The notes below the pieces were generated by a model. It was given only the letters and a program-made list of their open reading frames with translations. It was not told the origin of the DNA and did not search any database. A program made the position numbers and the translations under genes. Below are positions 49,595 through 63,135 of a DNA stretch of 64,000 bases, in pieces. Positions within the stretch are counted from its first letter, which is position 1, and every line of letters starts with the position of its first letter. The stretch is taken from positions 186,001 through 250,000 of the forward strand of contig JAIWNE010000030.1 of assembly GCA_025331445.1 (NCBI GenBank), written 5' to 3'. Source of the DNA: Blakeslea trispora. Lineage: Eukaryota > Mucoromycota > Mucoromycetes > Mucorales > Choanephoraceae.

Positions 49595-52204
49595 GAAGGT
49601 AAATTATATAAGGGCAAATAAAAAAAAATGAGAAAATCTTGATACACGGATGAAATACACGCACCATTCACTCCGCAAAAAGTTCAAAAGCATGATGTAA
49701 CAATTTTATGCAAAAAAAAAAAAGCGATTTCAGGTACTTTAAAAATCAAGGTTTTTTCTGTATCTTTATTATCGGTACAAAGTGTTTTGTCAACTCAAAG
49801 GAAGCACTCTTGATAAAAAATGAATTTTGAGTTTAACTTGGTTTTTTGCTCTCGAGAAAAAGTTTGAATCTGTCAAATAAATCAAGGAAGCCATCTTGGC
49901 TTTTTTTTTTTCTATCAAGAGCTCTCGCTTTGAGAGAGTTAAATATTGTTATTATACGTTAGCGCGACGATTTTGAGCGCGAGTCGAAAGGAGAAGGTAG
50001 CACTTAGTCTTTGACAAAAAAAAAGTTGAAGTGATTGATACTACTGCTAATCAAGACCTCAGCTGCGAGACAGCTGTTGTAACAGTCGAAATACCTTAAG
50101 CTAGAAAGAGAAGTCTGAAGACTCAGTGCCCTGTTTTCATTGAAATTTCTACTTGTTTACTACTAGCCATGATATACCGCATAAGCTCAATCAATGTTGT
50201 TGGTACCGGTAATGTCTCCTTCCTCAAAAGAGGCGATCGTCTTCATAGCTTTGCTATTGCCGTTGCTTTTGTAAATGATAAAACAGAGGCAATATACACA
50301 TATATCTGTAATTAGAGTTCTTGACCACTTTTCTAAATACGAAACCAACACTTTGTTTACCTTTGTAGCCAATGTTCTTTAGTTATTCCAACAGTAATCT
50401 TATCAGCTATATAACATCAAAAAAAAGGCATAATGATTTGGCCCAATTTGAATTTCTTTTATGCTCGCGAAAATTTCCGGAAATAGTGTATAATTTTGTA
50501 GCACAAGAATAAGATAATTATTGACAGGACCAAATGAGGACTGAACCTGTCAGCCTAATAGTGTAGATTATGCTTGAGAAGCATTCGAATACATCAACAT
50601 ACATTGGATAATACTATTGATACGAAAATCTAGTGCGGCTATGTAAACTTATTTGTACTCTACCAGGAAAAAAATCACTTACCTATTAGCAACTCTTTCC
50701 TCGTGTCAACAGATTTTTCTAAAAAAAAAAAAGTATACACATGGCTCGACCGCACTGACAGAAAACAAGTCCTCTCTATTTCCATGTGCACGCGTGTTTC
50801 TTTTTATTTGTGCAGATGTTGCTTTTGGTTAAAATGGAGAAATGTTTAGGCAGTGCTTTAGTAACTAATCTACCCACGTTATTTGCTGAGATTGGTTCTA
50901 TTGTCCTTTCATTTAACAGAACAATTTAAAAGGCTTTGAATACTAAGGCATCTTTTGTGTATAGGCTCTTAAACAGCATTGACTCGTATTAATATACAGT
51001 TTGTCCCCCCTCTCATTCTTCTACGCTACAGTTGATTCCAATATGAAATTGTCTCAAATTGAGTTAAAAATGCTAATTGGCAGTCAAGGATATGAACATC
51101 TATGCACCTTCTCTTATACCTTTCTAAACTTGAGATCTTTGTTTTGGTAGAAACTATAATTGAAAGAAAAAATGAAAAAGAGATTGTTGATGGTAAGTTT
51201 TGTCCTATAAAAAATAAGCAATGCCTGATGCAACACTTGCGTGGAACATTATGAAAGATTTTATTTCTACTCTGACTTAAAAATAGAAGAGCGCTTGATT
51301 AAGAAAAAAAAACAAGGCTATTATAAGATTGTTCAGCTATGCAATTTGTAACCTATAAGGTGGGGGCATTCTTGGGCGGTTTTTTTTTTTATTTCTGGAT
51401 GTTGAGATTTCTTTCTCCTCTGTGTAATTTAAAAACATCCTCGAAGCCTAAAAATGGAAGTTCAAAATTCCTTTGTATGGTAATTGAGCATTTGCGTTAG
51501 GATAACTTTTTAATCTAATTCATTAAGACTGTTCCGGTTCAACCCTTTGCTTTACTTGACTGGTATTAGACAGAAGAAGAAGTACTATTGCGAATTAAAT
51601 TGAGAAAAGAACCCATCTAGATGCAGTTCAGGTCGATATCTATATATCGAGGAATTTACCTGTCAACACAGAAAAAGAGATTTTGTTTATTTTTTTTTAA
51701 CTGATATTGGATTCATCCGATGCACATGGTCTTATGAGTCAAAATCAATAAGAGGGTTCCGTTTGTTCACAATAATGGCATTTAAGGAGAAATAATGCAC
51801 ATGAACGAAATCAATCAGATAAAAAAGAGAAGTGTATGATAAATTGATTGACACCAGAGTAGGTTTATGTATAGTACAAAACAGTAATCAGACTTCAAGA
51901 AAAGTCCTTTTTTTTTTTAGATCTTTATTCCTTCAAGTAGGCCGTTATCGTTGCTTTCAAATAAACAAATGGTGAAACGAATGAATGTGATTTAAAGAGA
52001 GAGAGAGAGAGATCATGATAAAGGTAGAAATATAGGGGTATATATTATGCTTAGTATAATAATGGGTAGTGTGTGTGTTTTTTTGAATCTTTTTAGACAA
52101 TGTACAATAAAGATGATATAAATAAGAGAGAGTTCATAGTGTTGATAAAAAAAGGGCATAAGAGTTGTTCATATGATTAACTTAAAAGCAGTGTGGCATG
52201 TTTC
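49595..52204. other. Spacer; no gene supported
   Basis: About 2.6 kb, AT-rich, with many A/T runs and a (GA)n tract at 51999-52011. A 48-codon plus ORF at 50170-50316 (MIYRISSINVVGTG...) lacks a domain or partner exons, and its mirror ORF is equally short. The part just above 49594 must hold the RAV1 promoter. No RNA gene found. Confidence 0.4.
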
Positions 52205-53739
52205 TTAAAGGGTCCACTTTGGCTTGTCAGCATTTTGTTTTCGTAGTTGAGATGATTGTTTGGGTGTTGAAGATCGTCTTTGTGGTTGTGTGGTAGGAGG
52301 AGGACTAAATGGTCTTGGTGAGCTAGATCGCATCATGACAGGTGGCGATGATTGTCGTGACAAAGTCCTAGTCATGCTGGCTCCTGAAGAGCTTCTGACA
52401 GATGATGTAGACGAAATGGTGGAAGAGTTGTCTGAATTAGATACACGACGGGTATTTGGTATGATGGATCTTCTTGTGTTGACTGTTGGTGTTTTAGATC
52501 TACGATGTTGATTGTCGATAGAAGGTGTAGTTGATTTCACTGTCAATTTATGCAATGTTTCTACGGAATAAAGGTTCAGTTTCGCAAAATTTGTACTCTT
52601 CCAATAGAATTACACACCTTCAACATGATGCTCTCGCTCTTCATCTCTTATTGGAGAATCAGCTCGGTGTAAAACTCTTCCAGAATACTTTGTCTTTTGA
52701 GTGAGGGCTGATTCAGCTTGGGTGATTAGTACTTCGACCATTGACTTGATACGTTGAAAAGCAAGGTCGTTCTCTATTTCTTCTTCTTCACTCATCAAGT
52801 GAGTTTCAGGATTGCTGAAGGGAGGGAACTACGCACATTGTATTTTAGTATTCAAATCTTGTTGAGGTATTTTGTCAACCTACCTCATCTGTATGTTTAT
52901 CGGAAACGGGTGTCAGGGGCAATTCATTCCTATAGTAATATGTAAGTACATGCTTCCTTTTTTCTTTTCAACAAAGAAAACCTACATCTGTAATCGTTTC
53001 TGCAATTCGGCAATCTGTGAGGACTGCTGTCGCAGCTTGGCTTCTAAAGTGCTATTCAGGAACATGAGAGACGCCTTTTCTATTTCAAGATCGGCAATCT
53101 ATGTACAATAAGACGTTAGACAAACAAACAAACAAAAAAAGTTGTTAACAAAAGAAATGTTACTTTTCGGTTCGTTCTGGCATCCTCTAGCCAAGAATTC
53201 TGGTCGTCTTGTACAGGTGCTTTACTGACAAGTTGTCCTTTGCCATTCAAAATAGTGCCATGCTTAATCTTGGCAACTATTTTTGTTGGAGTGTTATCGT
53301 CATCATCATTATCTTCGTCGTCTGAGTCTTCGTCGCTGAGGCCATCAATACTATCAAGGTCTTCTTCATCATTGTTATGGCTTGAGAGTGAGCGGGCCGA
53401 AAAGAATGTAGATCTTGAAATGTTCGAATTGCTTCTGGGCCTTTGCAGAAATCTGTGTGGGTTGACGCCTACAGTGTTTGCTACTGGATTTACTGACTTG
53501 AAATTTGCCCAGTTGTTTTGAATGTATGCGTAATTCGATGGAGTTACAATCGTGGGCGGAACTCGGGCATGATTCTGTTGATGATTGAAGGCCGAATAAG
53601 AGGAAAAAGTAGAAATCGTAGAGGGTGAAGACGACGATACAGTCGAACTAGACTGCGAAGAGTCTTGATGTCTTATCGAAGGTGTTTGTGGTCTGACGAT
53701 GTTTAGAGCTTTTGGAAATATAACTTCTTTAACAGACAT
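52205..53739 (-). CDS. Ser-rich coiled-coil protein of unknown function
   Basis: Starts at ATG 53739 (MSVKEVIFPKALNIVRPQTP) and ends at TAA 52205 after about five exons. Low-complexity Ser/Thr/Pro stretches, then an acidic segment (DEDSDDEDNDDDDNTPTKI), lead to a coiled coil of about 45 residues (RKIADLEIEKASLMFLNSTL ... QQSSQIAELQKRLQ). A second acidic helix follows (MSEEEEIENDLAFQRIKSMV). A basic Ser/Pro/Arg-rich tail ends the protein (MRSSSPRPFSPPPTTQPQRR). No enzyme motif or membrane helix. A scaffold or cytoskeletal role is plausible from composition only. Confidence 0.75.
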
Positions 53740-55605
53740 ATAATAAAACCAGATATATTTAGAGAATGTTGCTTTTTCAGCAAAGAAGAAGAAGAAAAAA
53801 AGGGGGGGAGGACAAAGAGTAAAGAATATGAAAAAAAAAGGTGAGATTTTTTTTTTTTCAATTTCAATTTTTTTTTTTTTTTGCTTTGTGATACACACAA
53901 GACCTAAAAGCTAAAAGTTTTTTTAACCCTTTGCCGAAAAGACCTGCTTTGGTTCCTAATTTATATCATTTGCAGTTCCTTTTTAATTATCTAAATTTTG
54001 TAAATCGAGCTTGATTTTCTCAGGTCCACTTTGGTATTTAGGATCGTGATATGCTTCACTATAGCTCATGCCAATGACATATGTCTCCAAACTTGCCATA
54101 AAATGAACGCTGCCACTCATGTAAACTTTCCAACAAATTGAAAATCCGATGACCTCTGACGAGGCTCAATGTTATTACAGCTTTTTCACTGTCATTTGGT
54201 CACAACTTTAACTGAAAAAGGAAATCATATGTTTGTAGCAAATCAGGTCAAGTGGTGATAAAATGGGCCATTCTTTGATTTTGTATCAGATTTTCACAAA
54301 AAGCCGTGCATGAATAATACAAGGACCAAACACTTGCGATTCATCATTTTGATAAGAGCAAATATATCAACTCTAGAGTAGCATCCATTATTGTATACTT
54401 GGTTTTCCTCGACCTCTTTCTAGACAACTGGCTAATGCTTTTTATACAGAAAAAAAAAAGTTTCTTGGGTATCAAGTGGTTTGAACTTTTTCATTGACAG
54501 GAAAACATAACAGAGTGCACTATCCTATGGCTATTTGATTTAACGATAGTTATTCTAAACAATTCGAATAATAACATCCGTATCTGGCAGACTCATCTTC
54601 TTCGCCTTTGATCAAAACTCAATGATTTATCACAGATATCTGTTTATGATGCCATAAGAATGTCTCACAAGCGAAATTGTTAGGCAAGCAACCAAAAGAT
54701 TTAGGTCGTTTGTGGAAGTCTGTTTTTAATTTTAGCTAAACTGCTCAAGACAATCAATGTGCATATAAGATTTGTGAGAAGACACCTTGATAGTGTTTAT
54801 TGTTCTCCATCTTGAGGAACAATAAAACGCATAGGTCATTTCTCTCTAAAAAAAAAGGAGTGCTGAAACTGATACAAGAACCCTTATAGTGTAACATGTA
54901 CTCGTAGCAAATAAAACTAGCCAAGGTTTTCAAGCTAAACAATTTTGACTTCTTGTTTTGAGAATAGTTAAAGCTCTGACTGCAATGGCTACTAAAGACA
55001 GTTGTATCACCAGCGCAACTTTTAGGAAATATGGCCTATCATTTCTATTTCAGGAAAGACTGTCAACATTGCATTGTTTGTTAGCTCCATTTTGGTTTAC
55101 AATGATTGTATCATAACATAACAGTGCATTAAACACTAAAAGAGTTGCAAAAGCAGTACCAGACATTAGATCGGATTAGATGGAGCCAGTAAAAGACTGA
55201 AAAACAGATAACGAAAAAGAAGATTATGTGGTTATATTCAAAGAACATTTGAACGGCTTGAGAATCATTAGATATTGTTAGCATTTGATGCATGAAGAAA
55301 GGAAACACCACGTTTATTTACAGTATATGTATATATATATGTGTATTTAGATGTGAGAAACTCAGTACTATAACCTCTTTTTATCATGATTAGCAGAATA
55401 ACATAGTTCTCTATTTTCATTTCCATTACTTTTCTAAAAAGTACCACTAGCTGTGAGGATTTGTCAATAAAGTCATTGTATCAGCCTTCTTCAAAAGAGT
55501 TGGCTGTATTGATTATAGGTCAAAGAAAAAGGAGATTCAGCCTAAAGCTCAAGTCAACATAAAAGGATCCAGATTCGTTTTTTTTGTTATATATAGGGAT
55601 GCTAT
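53740..55605. other. Spacer; no gene supported
   Basis: Homopolymer-rich at the left (promoter side of the coiled-coil gene), otherwise AT-rich with short random ORFs. No domain or RNA gene recognised. Confidence 0.4.
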
Positions 55606-55833
55606 ATCATAATGGATAATAGCCCAATCCATAAACAAACTATCATCCAAGAAATGATTATAAATCGAGGATACTCTGCCGTATTGAGTCCTATAGAGCA
55701 ACTATGGTCGGTTGTCAAGAGCAAGCTCAAAAGAAATTAGATTCTTGAAGAAGAAACGCTACAAGACCGCATCACTGAAGCATGCAGTCAAACTTCCTCA
55801 AAGCTCTATCAAGGACTCCCTCCCATTTGCACT
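55606..55833 (+). pseudogene. 3' fragment of a DDE transposase
   Basis: Plus-strand reading gives IIMDNSPIHK, then MIINRGYSAV, then LSPIEQLWSVVKSKLKRN, an in-frame TAG (55738-55740), then ILEEETLQDRITEACSQ. This is the second catalytic Asp (MDN) and the third acid (SPIEQLW) of an IS630/Tc1-like transposase. The PPYSPELN segment between them is deleted, leaving VLSPIE. No N-terminal part is found upstream. It differs in sequence from the relic at 4.9-6.4 kb, so it comes from a separate element family. Confidence 0.75.
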
Positions 55834-56175
55834 TGGAGGATTGTTAGAATAAAAAAAAAAAAAGCCCATTTGAGATATTTTTTTTCTTTGCTCATAAAAC
55901 ATTTCTGACTCTCGTACAATTCTATCAGTTTAGGTCAGAAACATACATAAAGAAAGCTTTCATCGTTTGTACTAAAACGACAAGTCAAAAATAAATGCGA
56001 CGAATTGAAATGGAAAGGCAGTAGACGACTAACTAAGCCCACAATTTGCTTTCATGCCTCCCTCTCTAGCCAATACTATTTTATTTCAATTGTTGAGCAC
56101 CGCTTTCAATTTTGTTCACTGATGCGTGCCATATATAACGCTTCTCTAAAAAGCAAAGAAATGGAAAAGACTTTA
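55834..56175. other. Spacer, 3' side of TBC gene
   Basis: AT-rich, with A and T runs directly after the transposase fragment. Nothing else recognised. Confidence 0.4.
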
Positions 56176-58199
56176 CTAGAAAGAACACTTTGATTTAGAA
56201 CATTGCTGCCTGAGCTTATCTGAAAAGAAATTCCTCTTGATAGCAATATCATTAGCGTCCATTGTTGAGAATATGTTTGAGGGAGAAAAGACATGCTATA
56301 GAGTGTTTGGTTAAGTTTGGTTCGAAATCAAGCAAATCATTCGACAAGATACTTACATTTATAAAGCTATGACAGTCGATAAGTCTCTTTGGCATACTAC
56401 GAAGGATCTGGAATATTTCAATTGGGTCCTTCATGGCCAAGATTTGTTCTTGATTCATTTGGATGATAGTCAATGTCATTTGAAACAAGACATTGTAACC
56501 CTCACTTTTATATACAAAAAAAAGGTATTAGCTTAATTCTAAAGATCACATATTCGTTTTATACATACAAAAAGAAACAATCCCATATCCGAAGTACAGT
56601 CTATCGAGAAAGAGAAAAGAAAGAGAGGAAAAGAGACACAGGTCAGTATAGTTTATAGCTCAAGTTGGATGAGCTTACCTCAACTGGCAAGATATTGATG
56701 AACATAGTCAAGAACCAATGGCTAGTGATCAGTGTCATATGTGGCAATTCTTCTTTTTCTTGGTTGTCTTCCCAAAAACAGTTTCCCTCAGAGGCTATTT
56801 TGTTCCAGATATCAGGTAGTTTCTCATAGATCATCATCATCAAGACGGATTGATCTATATGAACGCCTTCCATGGTAACATCATACATCTTCTCAGGCAT
56901 AAAGTCGATGACTGTCGTCACAAGCAACCAAAAAGCTTCTTCTTCTGAATCCACAAACAATAAGAACAAACCAGCGAGATAGTTGAGTGATTGACAATAC
57001 CCAATCTGAGGCGAATAAATTGTGAATGCCAATAAAATCCGCTTTAGTGATTGAAGTTTAGAATTCTTTTCTGGTTCCATAAAGGTTGTGCCTTGCTGAT
57101 CAACAGAATAAGCACATTCAAAGTTCATGTTATCAGGAAACGTACGATGGAGGTCTAATTTTTTGTAAGTCAAATGTTTATTCTTGCCCATTCTATTCTT
57201 TTTTTTTCTATTTTTTTTTTCTTTACCTCGCTGTATCATTTCGGCATGCTCATTGTATTCACCCATCTTGATAGCAGTCTTGACCAAGGAATTGTAAACC
57301 TCAGGATTTGCTTCCATCTTCTTTGATGCACCACTATAATGCATCCATACCTGTAATAAACACAAATTAGCTCATCAAGTCAATTTGAAAAGGAGAGGCC
57401 TATCTCTTACCTTGCCACGAATCTCGCTAGGAACGCCCTGATGTATGTTTATTTTTACTAAATTGTTTTTTTTTTGTAGTACAAAGCAAACATGAGTTAC
57501 TTTCTTCATTGTTTCATCACAATGATTTGACTTACGTTGCGGAAATTCAGTGGGTGGTAATTGGCCATGGTGTTGATCAATCATTGTTTTCCATGCTTTT
57601 CGTTGCCTTGACAGCATAGGCTTGTAGTAATCATCAAACTGATGCAGATAGTGTGCCTTTATCCATTGTGTAGGCCTCTTGAAGCCATAAGCATCTCTAA
57701 GAAAGAAATAAAATTTAGCTTTTTTTTATTATTTTATCCTTTCTAAACAGGTAACGCACCTTTTTATTTCAGCATCCACAATGACGTCTTCATCTCGATC
57801 GATGAAGAAATAGTCGTTCAATTGGAAAGCATGGTTCAAACGCCATGGCTGATCCTGTGAGCTGATCGTCGTAACTTCATCTCTTTTGATATCAAATGGT
57901 ATGTTAGATGTTGTTGTTGCTGTAGAAGAAGAAGGTGTCAAGACAAAACGATCATCATCTTCATCTTCGTCTATTGAGATGTCACTCTTATCACTATAAC
58001 TGCTACACAGAGTGATACTTGAGTCACAGCTATTGATCAATAGTGAATCGAGATCCATAGGATCTTTTGTTGGCTCGAAAGGTGAATGGTATCTGCTTCT
58101 TTCTTTAAACATCTTGTCTGTCGATCTCGAAAGGTAATGAAATATTCCATGCTGGTTGATGTTTTGTGGCATAGTGACTTCTTTTGTTGTGATGGTCAT
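56176..58199 (-). CDS. TBC-domain Rab GTPase-activating protein, Gyp3/Msb3-like
   Basis: About seven exons from ATG 58199 (MTITTKEVTM) to TAG 56176-56178. The N-terminal ~180 residues are acidic and Ser/Thr-rich. Then comes DAYGFKRPTQWIKAHYLHQF, a lead-in typical of the Gyp3/Msb3 group. The TBC domain starts at GVPSEIRGKVWMHYSGA. Both catalytic fingers are visible: the Arg finger in MIQRDLHRTFPDN, formed only after splicing out an A-rich intron near 57160-57225, and the Gln finger in GYCQSLNYLAG. Further TBC blocks are EEEAFWLLVTTVIDFMPE and HWFLTMFINILP. It should stimulate GTP hydrolysis by a Rab of the secretory or endocytic route. Confidence 0.92.
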
Positions 58200-60661
58200 A
58201 AATAAATGGTATATATAGAGACAAATGAGATATATGTAAAAAAAAAAAAATAAAGAAAAAATATGTACAAAATGAAATAATAAAGAAAAGAAAAAAAGTG
58301 TTTGTTCTCGAAATAAAGGATGAATGTATTTATATAATTGTGTAAGTTTGTGCAATCTAAACCTTATAAAAAGGGGAGTGATGAAGGAGAGAGGACAGAT
58401 TTAGGAGTGAAAAAATGGGATTTGTGTAAAAACAATCAAACCAAAATTACAGTAAGGAAATGCCCTTTAATTAGGAGACGCTTTTGAAATTGCGACGCCC
58501 AAAGGGGACCCGGTTCTTTTTAACGCCAAGACGCACTTTGCCTTCTGTACACTTTGCCGCGACTTTGTTTGATTTGTATCTCTTTGGAATTCAATTAGAT
58601 TAAATCAAGCAGCTTGTTGTATATTGCTATTAATTATAGATTTATCATTTTGCTAATTTTAGAAATCAAAATTCATTGTACTCCACTTACGCCTCTGTAT
58701 AATAATTTTATTATTATTTAAACGAATTAATTTTCTTGAAACAAAACAAAGCATTTCCGAATAAAGTGTACAATGACGATAACATGCCTCACAAACTCAT
58801 CAACAGAATATCGAGATATTGTAAGCAACTCTTCTTTTTTGATGATGAGCCTACTTTTTTTTAAAAAAAGAAAAAAAAACGGATAGGTCTTTAAATATAG
58901 CTGGTGTGGTAAGGAGCTTGCATTGATACGCCACTTTTAATGTTGGCAAAAAAGAGTAGACCATGAAAGTAATGTTTTACTATTCAGATGTTGTATGACC
59001 AGAGACTAGATTATCCTCCTAAAGAAAAAAAAAAGACAATAAACATATCTTCTTATCAACATAAATAACAAATCAGAACTAGTCTTTCTATCAAGTTTTA
59101 CATATTGCTGAGATGTGAGTATAGCAAAAAAAAAAAAAAAAACGATCATACAGATTTGACAACAAATATCCAAACATTATTCTCTTTCGTTCTTTGAAAA
59201 CCATAGTGTCAAAGCACGTGTCAAAGCACGTCAAACATCCTATTTTGATCTTGTTGAGCAATGGGCTTTTGGCATGAAAAAGAAAGAGAGTATTTCTTTA
59301 GACAATGCTAATGCTCTTGTTCATTAGAATAGACATCTGTTGAGTGAATGCCTTCATAATAACGCATATGGCTAAAAACAAGTTTTTTTTTCTAAAAGGG
59401 AAATTTACTGGTAGTATATTCAAGAGAAATCCTTTATTATTATTTTTCTCATTCTCACTCTCCTCTACCCTTCTCTTCCTCTCCTTGCTGACTTTCCTCT
59501 TACTCCTCTTCCTCTTCGCTTCTTGGTAGTCTCTCTCTCTCTCCTTTCATGTTAGTGACCATACTGAAAATAGCTATTTTTTTTTTTTACCCTCTCAGTA
59601 TAGAAGGAAAGCCACATCTTGACCTTATCAACAGGCTTCTTTTCTTAAAAGAGACTTGCCTTTACTTTGAGTAAATTTTTTTTCCTGCTTTTCAATATGT
59701 GGCTCAAAGCATTTTGACAGCTTTATCGAAAAAGGAAACATTCAATTGAGGAAAGTAAGCGTACGGTTTCACATGGCGGATTTCATCTGTTTCTAAAAAA
59801 AAAAACAATAAGCATGAAAAAAAAAGGAAAAGTATTTAATTAGCGGTTCTCAAAACCTCAATGAGTGTGTACACCATTTTCCAATAAGCTTATTATGAAA
59901 ATTCAAATAGCAGCATGAGGAAAACATTTGCAGTTTCATTTGTTTGTATACTATGCTTTATATGTTTGTCTATCTATGCTATGCTAGGTTTTACAATGGT
60001 ATTCATTTCCTAATGATGGCAAAAGGCTTTCCTTTGATGAAGTTTTATCACAAACTGATTCACACTCCAGCAATAGTCGAATGCTCAGCTTTCAACAAGC
60101 TAATGATTGCAAACAAGTGTATTCTAAATTTGATACAATAACATTGCCTTATCATGTATATTGAATGATTGCTGTTCCAATCTGCAATGAAATAATGTCT
60201 ACACAACAAGATAAACACGCAGCGTACTTTAGCTCGTTATTTATCTTGTCAATCTCAAGTTATCTGGTTTGCAAAACCATTTGCTGTGCTATCTCTTTTT
60301 TTTTTCTGGTAGAGACAATGAGAAGCAATGGAGGATGTGTTTAAAGAGACCCAATTACTACGGGAAAAAAAGCTTCTTTGTAAGGTTCAAGATATGATTC
60401 AGTATTGACCCTCATCAAAGTCATGATCATATTCTATGCTTCCAAAAGCCATTCTAGGCTATATCTCATCAATAGCATCAAGCCCTATAAAAGCACATTT
60501 TGTATAGAAACGAATACATGAGTTACCATATTTGGAAATCCCATTTTGTATTCCCCCAGACATAGCACCCAATTGCTCTTTTTTTTTTTTTTTTCTTTTT
60601 CTTCTTCTCTCTTTTGTTTAAAGCAGAATCAAGTGTTACACATTCAACAACTGCATAGAAT
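58200..60661. other. Divergent promoter spacer with a 12-bp tandem repeat
   Basis: Between two divergent genes. A relatively GC-rich patch at about 58475-58570 contains several GACGC-type motifs and may be a promoter element of the TBC gene. TGTCAAAGCACG is duplicated in tandem at 59207-59230, creating a CACGTG at the junction. Long T/C tracts at 59430-59545 and before 60600. No gene or RNA found. Confidence 0.4.
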
Positions 60662-62878
60662 ATGTCGATGAAAAAGTTGCAAGGTACGATAATAAACACT
60701 TTTGTACAAAGCTGAACTAAGCCAACACACTCCTCTCTTCTTCCAAGCCGAGATCGACCGGGTGCTGAAGAAAGTGAGCGAAGGTGTGGAGACGTTTGAC
60801 AACATTTATGATAAGATACAATCTACCAGCAACCCAAATCAAAAGGAGAAATATGAACAAGACTTGAAAAAAGAGATCAAGAAACTACAGCGTTTACGTG
60901 ATCAAATCAAGACATGGCTATCTTCTAATGACATCAAGGACAAGACAGCCTTGTTGGACAACAGAAAACTGATCGAAACTGAAATGGAGCGATTTAAGAA
61001 TGTAGAGCGTGAGATGAAGACAAAGGCATTCTCGAAAGAAGGCTTACTGCAGCGAGAGAGAATGGATCCAAAAGAGAAAGAAAAGGCAGACGCGTGTGAT
61101 TGGATTTCAAATACAGTAGACGAGCTATCGCGCCAGATTGAAATGGCTGAAGCAGAGGTCGAGACGCTACAGGGCACATCCAGGAAAGGCAAAAAGGATC
61201 ATTCCAAGCTGGAAAGAACAAGCGAACTGGAACACTTTATTGAACGCGATCGATGGCACATTAATCGCTTAGAGCTAATCTTGAGACTGCTTGAAAACGA
61301 CCAATTATCGCCTGATAGAGTAAACAGTAACAAGAGAATAAAGAAGGAGGGGGTCTGATGAAAGTCTAACATTGTTTGTGTTAGGTGACTGCTATTCAAG
61401 ATGATGTGCAGTATTATCTTGAATGCAATCAGGTAAAGAGTTAAATGAGACATACCATGCTATCAACTGACAACATTATCCCAAAAAAAAAAATTAGGAG
61501 CCTGATTTTGAAGAGGATGAATTAGTGTATGATGATTTGAATTTGGAAGAAGAAGAGGAGATGTACAATGTGGGTACTGAGGATCATCCTGTGTCTGAAG
61601 GTAAATGCCATACTTTCTCTCTCTCTCTTTTCTTTGGCTTTAGTAACTAATCCATAAACTATAGAAGCTGAAGACACTAGACCATCCTTTAAAAAATCAA
61701 CTGAAGACGATACATCTTCACTTGCATCTTCGACAAAAAAGACATCCAGTAGTCCAATAAGCTGTAAGCAAATAGTCTCTCTCTCTTTTTTTTTTACAAC
61801 ACATAGAGTAAATTATCTTTGTAGCGAGATCAACTACGATCAATAGCCCTATCAAGGTACCTACAAGTGTACCACCGTCTAAACCACAAGAAGACGCAAC
61901 CCATACCAATAGTTCGTCTCACCTAAAATATGTACAAGCAGCCAATTCAGATAATAACAGCCCAATAGCTTTTAAAGAAAAAGGTGCTTTGAATGTGTTT
62001 TATGCTATCGATTGAAGCCACTGACATCTATTTAGTTCAATCACCTCGCATTACTGTACCATCGGCTTGGGCTGAACCCATCAAGATTGTGGATCAACTC
62101 AAGTCTACAACGGATGACAAGCAGACTACGGAAAAACAACAAAGAGCACTTTTGGCCGACACTTCGGCAGCCAATGTTGGACATTTACCCAATGTGCACA
62201 TGGTAAGTTTATTTTTTATATACAAAAGTTCTGTACAGGTTATTGAGTCTCCCCTCCCCCCCTCTTTTAAAAATTTAAAGCAACCATCAGATAACATACC
62301 TTTTCAACCCGAAGCTGAATCTAGGTTACCCAACTCATTGGCCGATTTGGCCTCTTCTTTTGAAGCCATCAAGTTGAAGGCAGCAAAGAACAATGACATG
62401 CAATATGCCAATCGCATGCTAGATGCCAGTTTACAGTTTGTACCTGATCTTACAGATTCTGAAAGGTAACAGAAAAACAAAGAAGAAAAGGTAGTGAATT
62501 AAGCAATTTTCTTTTTCTAGACCAAAAGTATATCAAGCACAAAATCCTCAATTGACACCTGCTTATTACCCTCAACAGCCTTTGGCTATTTTCGATAATC
62601 CAAGCTTATTCGAGAAGTTCGATATGGATGCCTTATTCTTCATATTCTATTATCAACAAGGTACTTATCAGCAATATTTAGCTGCCAAAGAACTCAAGAA
62701 GCAATCTTGGCGCTTTCATAAAAAGTACCTGACTTGGTTCCAACGACATGAAGAACCAAAGACAATCACAGACGAATACGAACAAGGCACATACATCTAT
62801 TTCGACTATGAAGGTGCCTGGTGTCAACGTAAAAAGACTGAATTTAGATTTGAATACCGTTACCTGGAAGACGCATGA
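60662..62878 (+). CDS. NOT3: CCR4-NOT complex subunit 3 (Not3/Not5)
   Basis: Nine exons (60662-60683, 60748-61319, 61385-61432, 61498-61600, 61665-61763, 61825-61983, 62036-62202, 62281-62465, 62521-62878) give 570 residues. The Not3 N-terminal coiled coil is residues about 7-230 ([76 protein letters not shown]). A Ser/Pro-rich linker follows. The NOT-box (NOT2/3/5) domain ends the protein: [46 protein letters not shown] and [17 protein letters not shown]. It is part of the cytoplasmic deadenylase complex and binds NOT1 and NOT2. Only the two-domain form is present. Confidence 0.96.
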
Positions 62879-63135
62879 ATGAACCATTAAAGCAAGATAC
62901 AAAGATGACTATTACTATTTTTTTTTTTATTGATTGATTGATTATTGTTTACTAAGCAGCAAGGCATGCTGAGAGAGAGAGAGAGAGAAATGCAGAGAGA
63001 AAGAGAAAAATAGCAATAGTAAGGGAATACGGTATGAATGGATAACGTAAAGTAATTCTAAATCATAAAGGAATCTTGCATTCTTCTGCTTTCTTTGGAA
63101 CTAGTTTATATATGGATCTAATGGTTGTGTGAGAT

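Noticed and set aside
50520..50600. A tRNA-like stretch (GGACTGAACCTGTCAG)
   Set aside because: Arms do not pair and no anticodon stem can be drawn.
59344..59545. Possible Leu/Phe-rich small membrane protein
   Set aside because: It is a translated T/C-rich simple tract.
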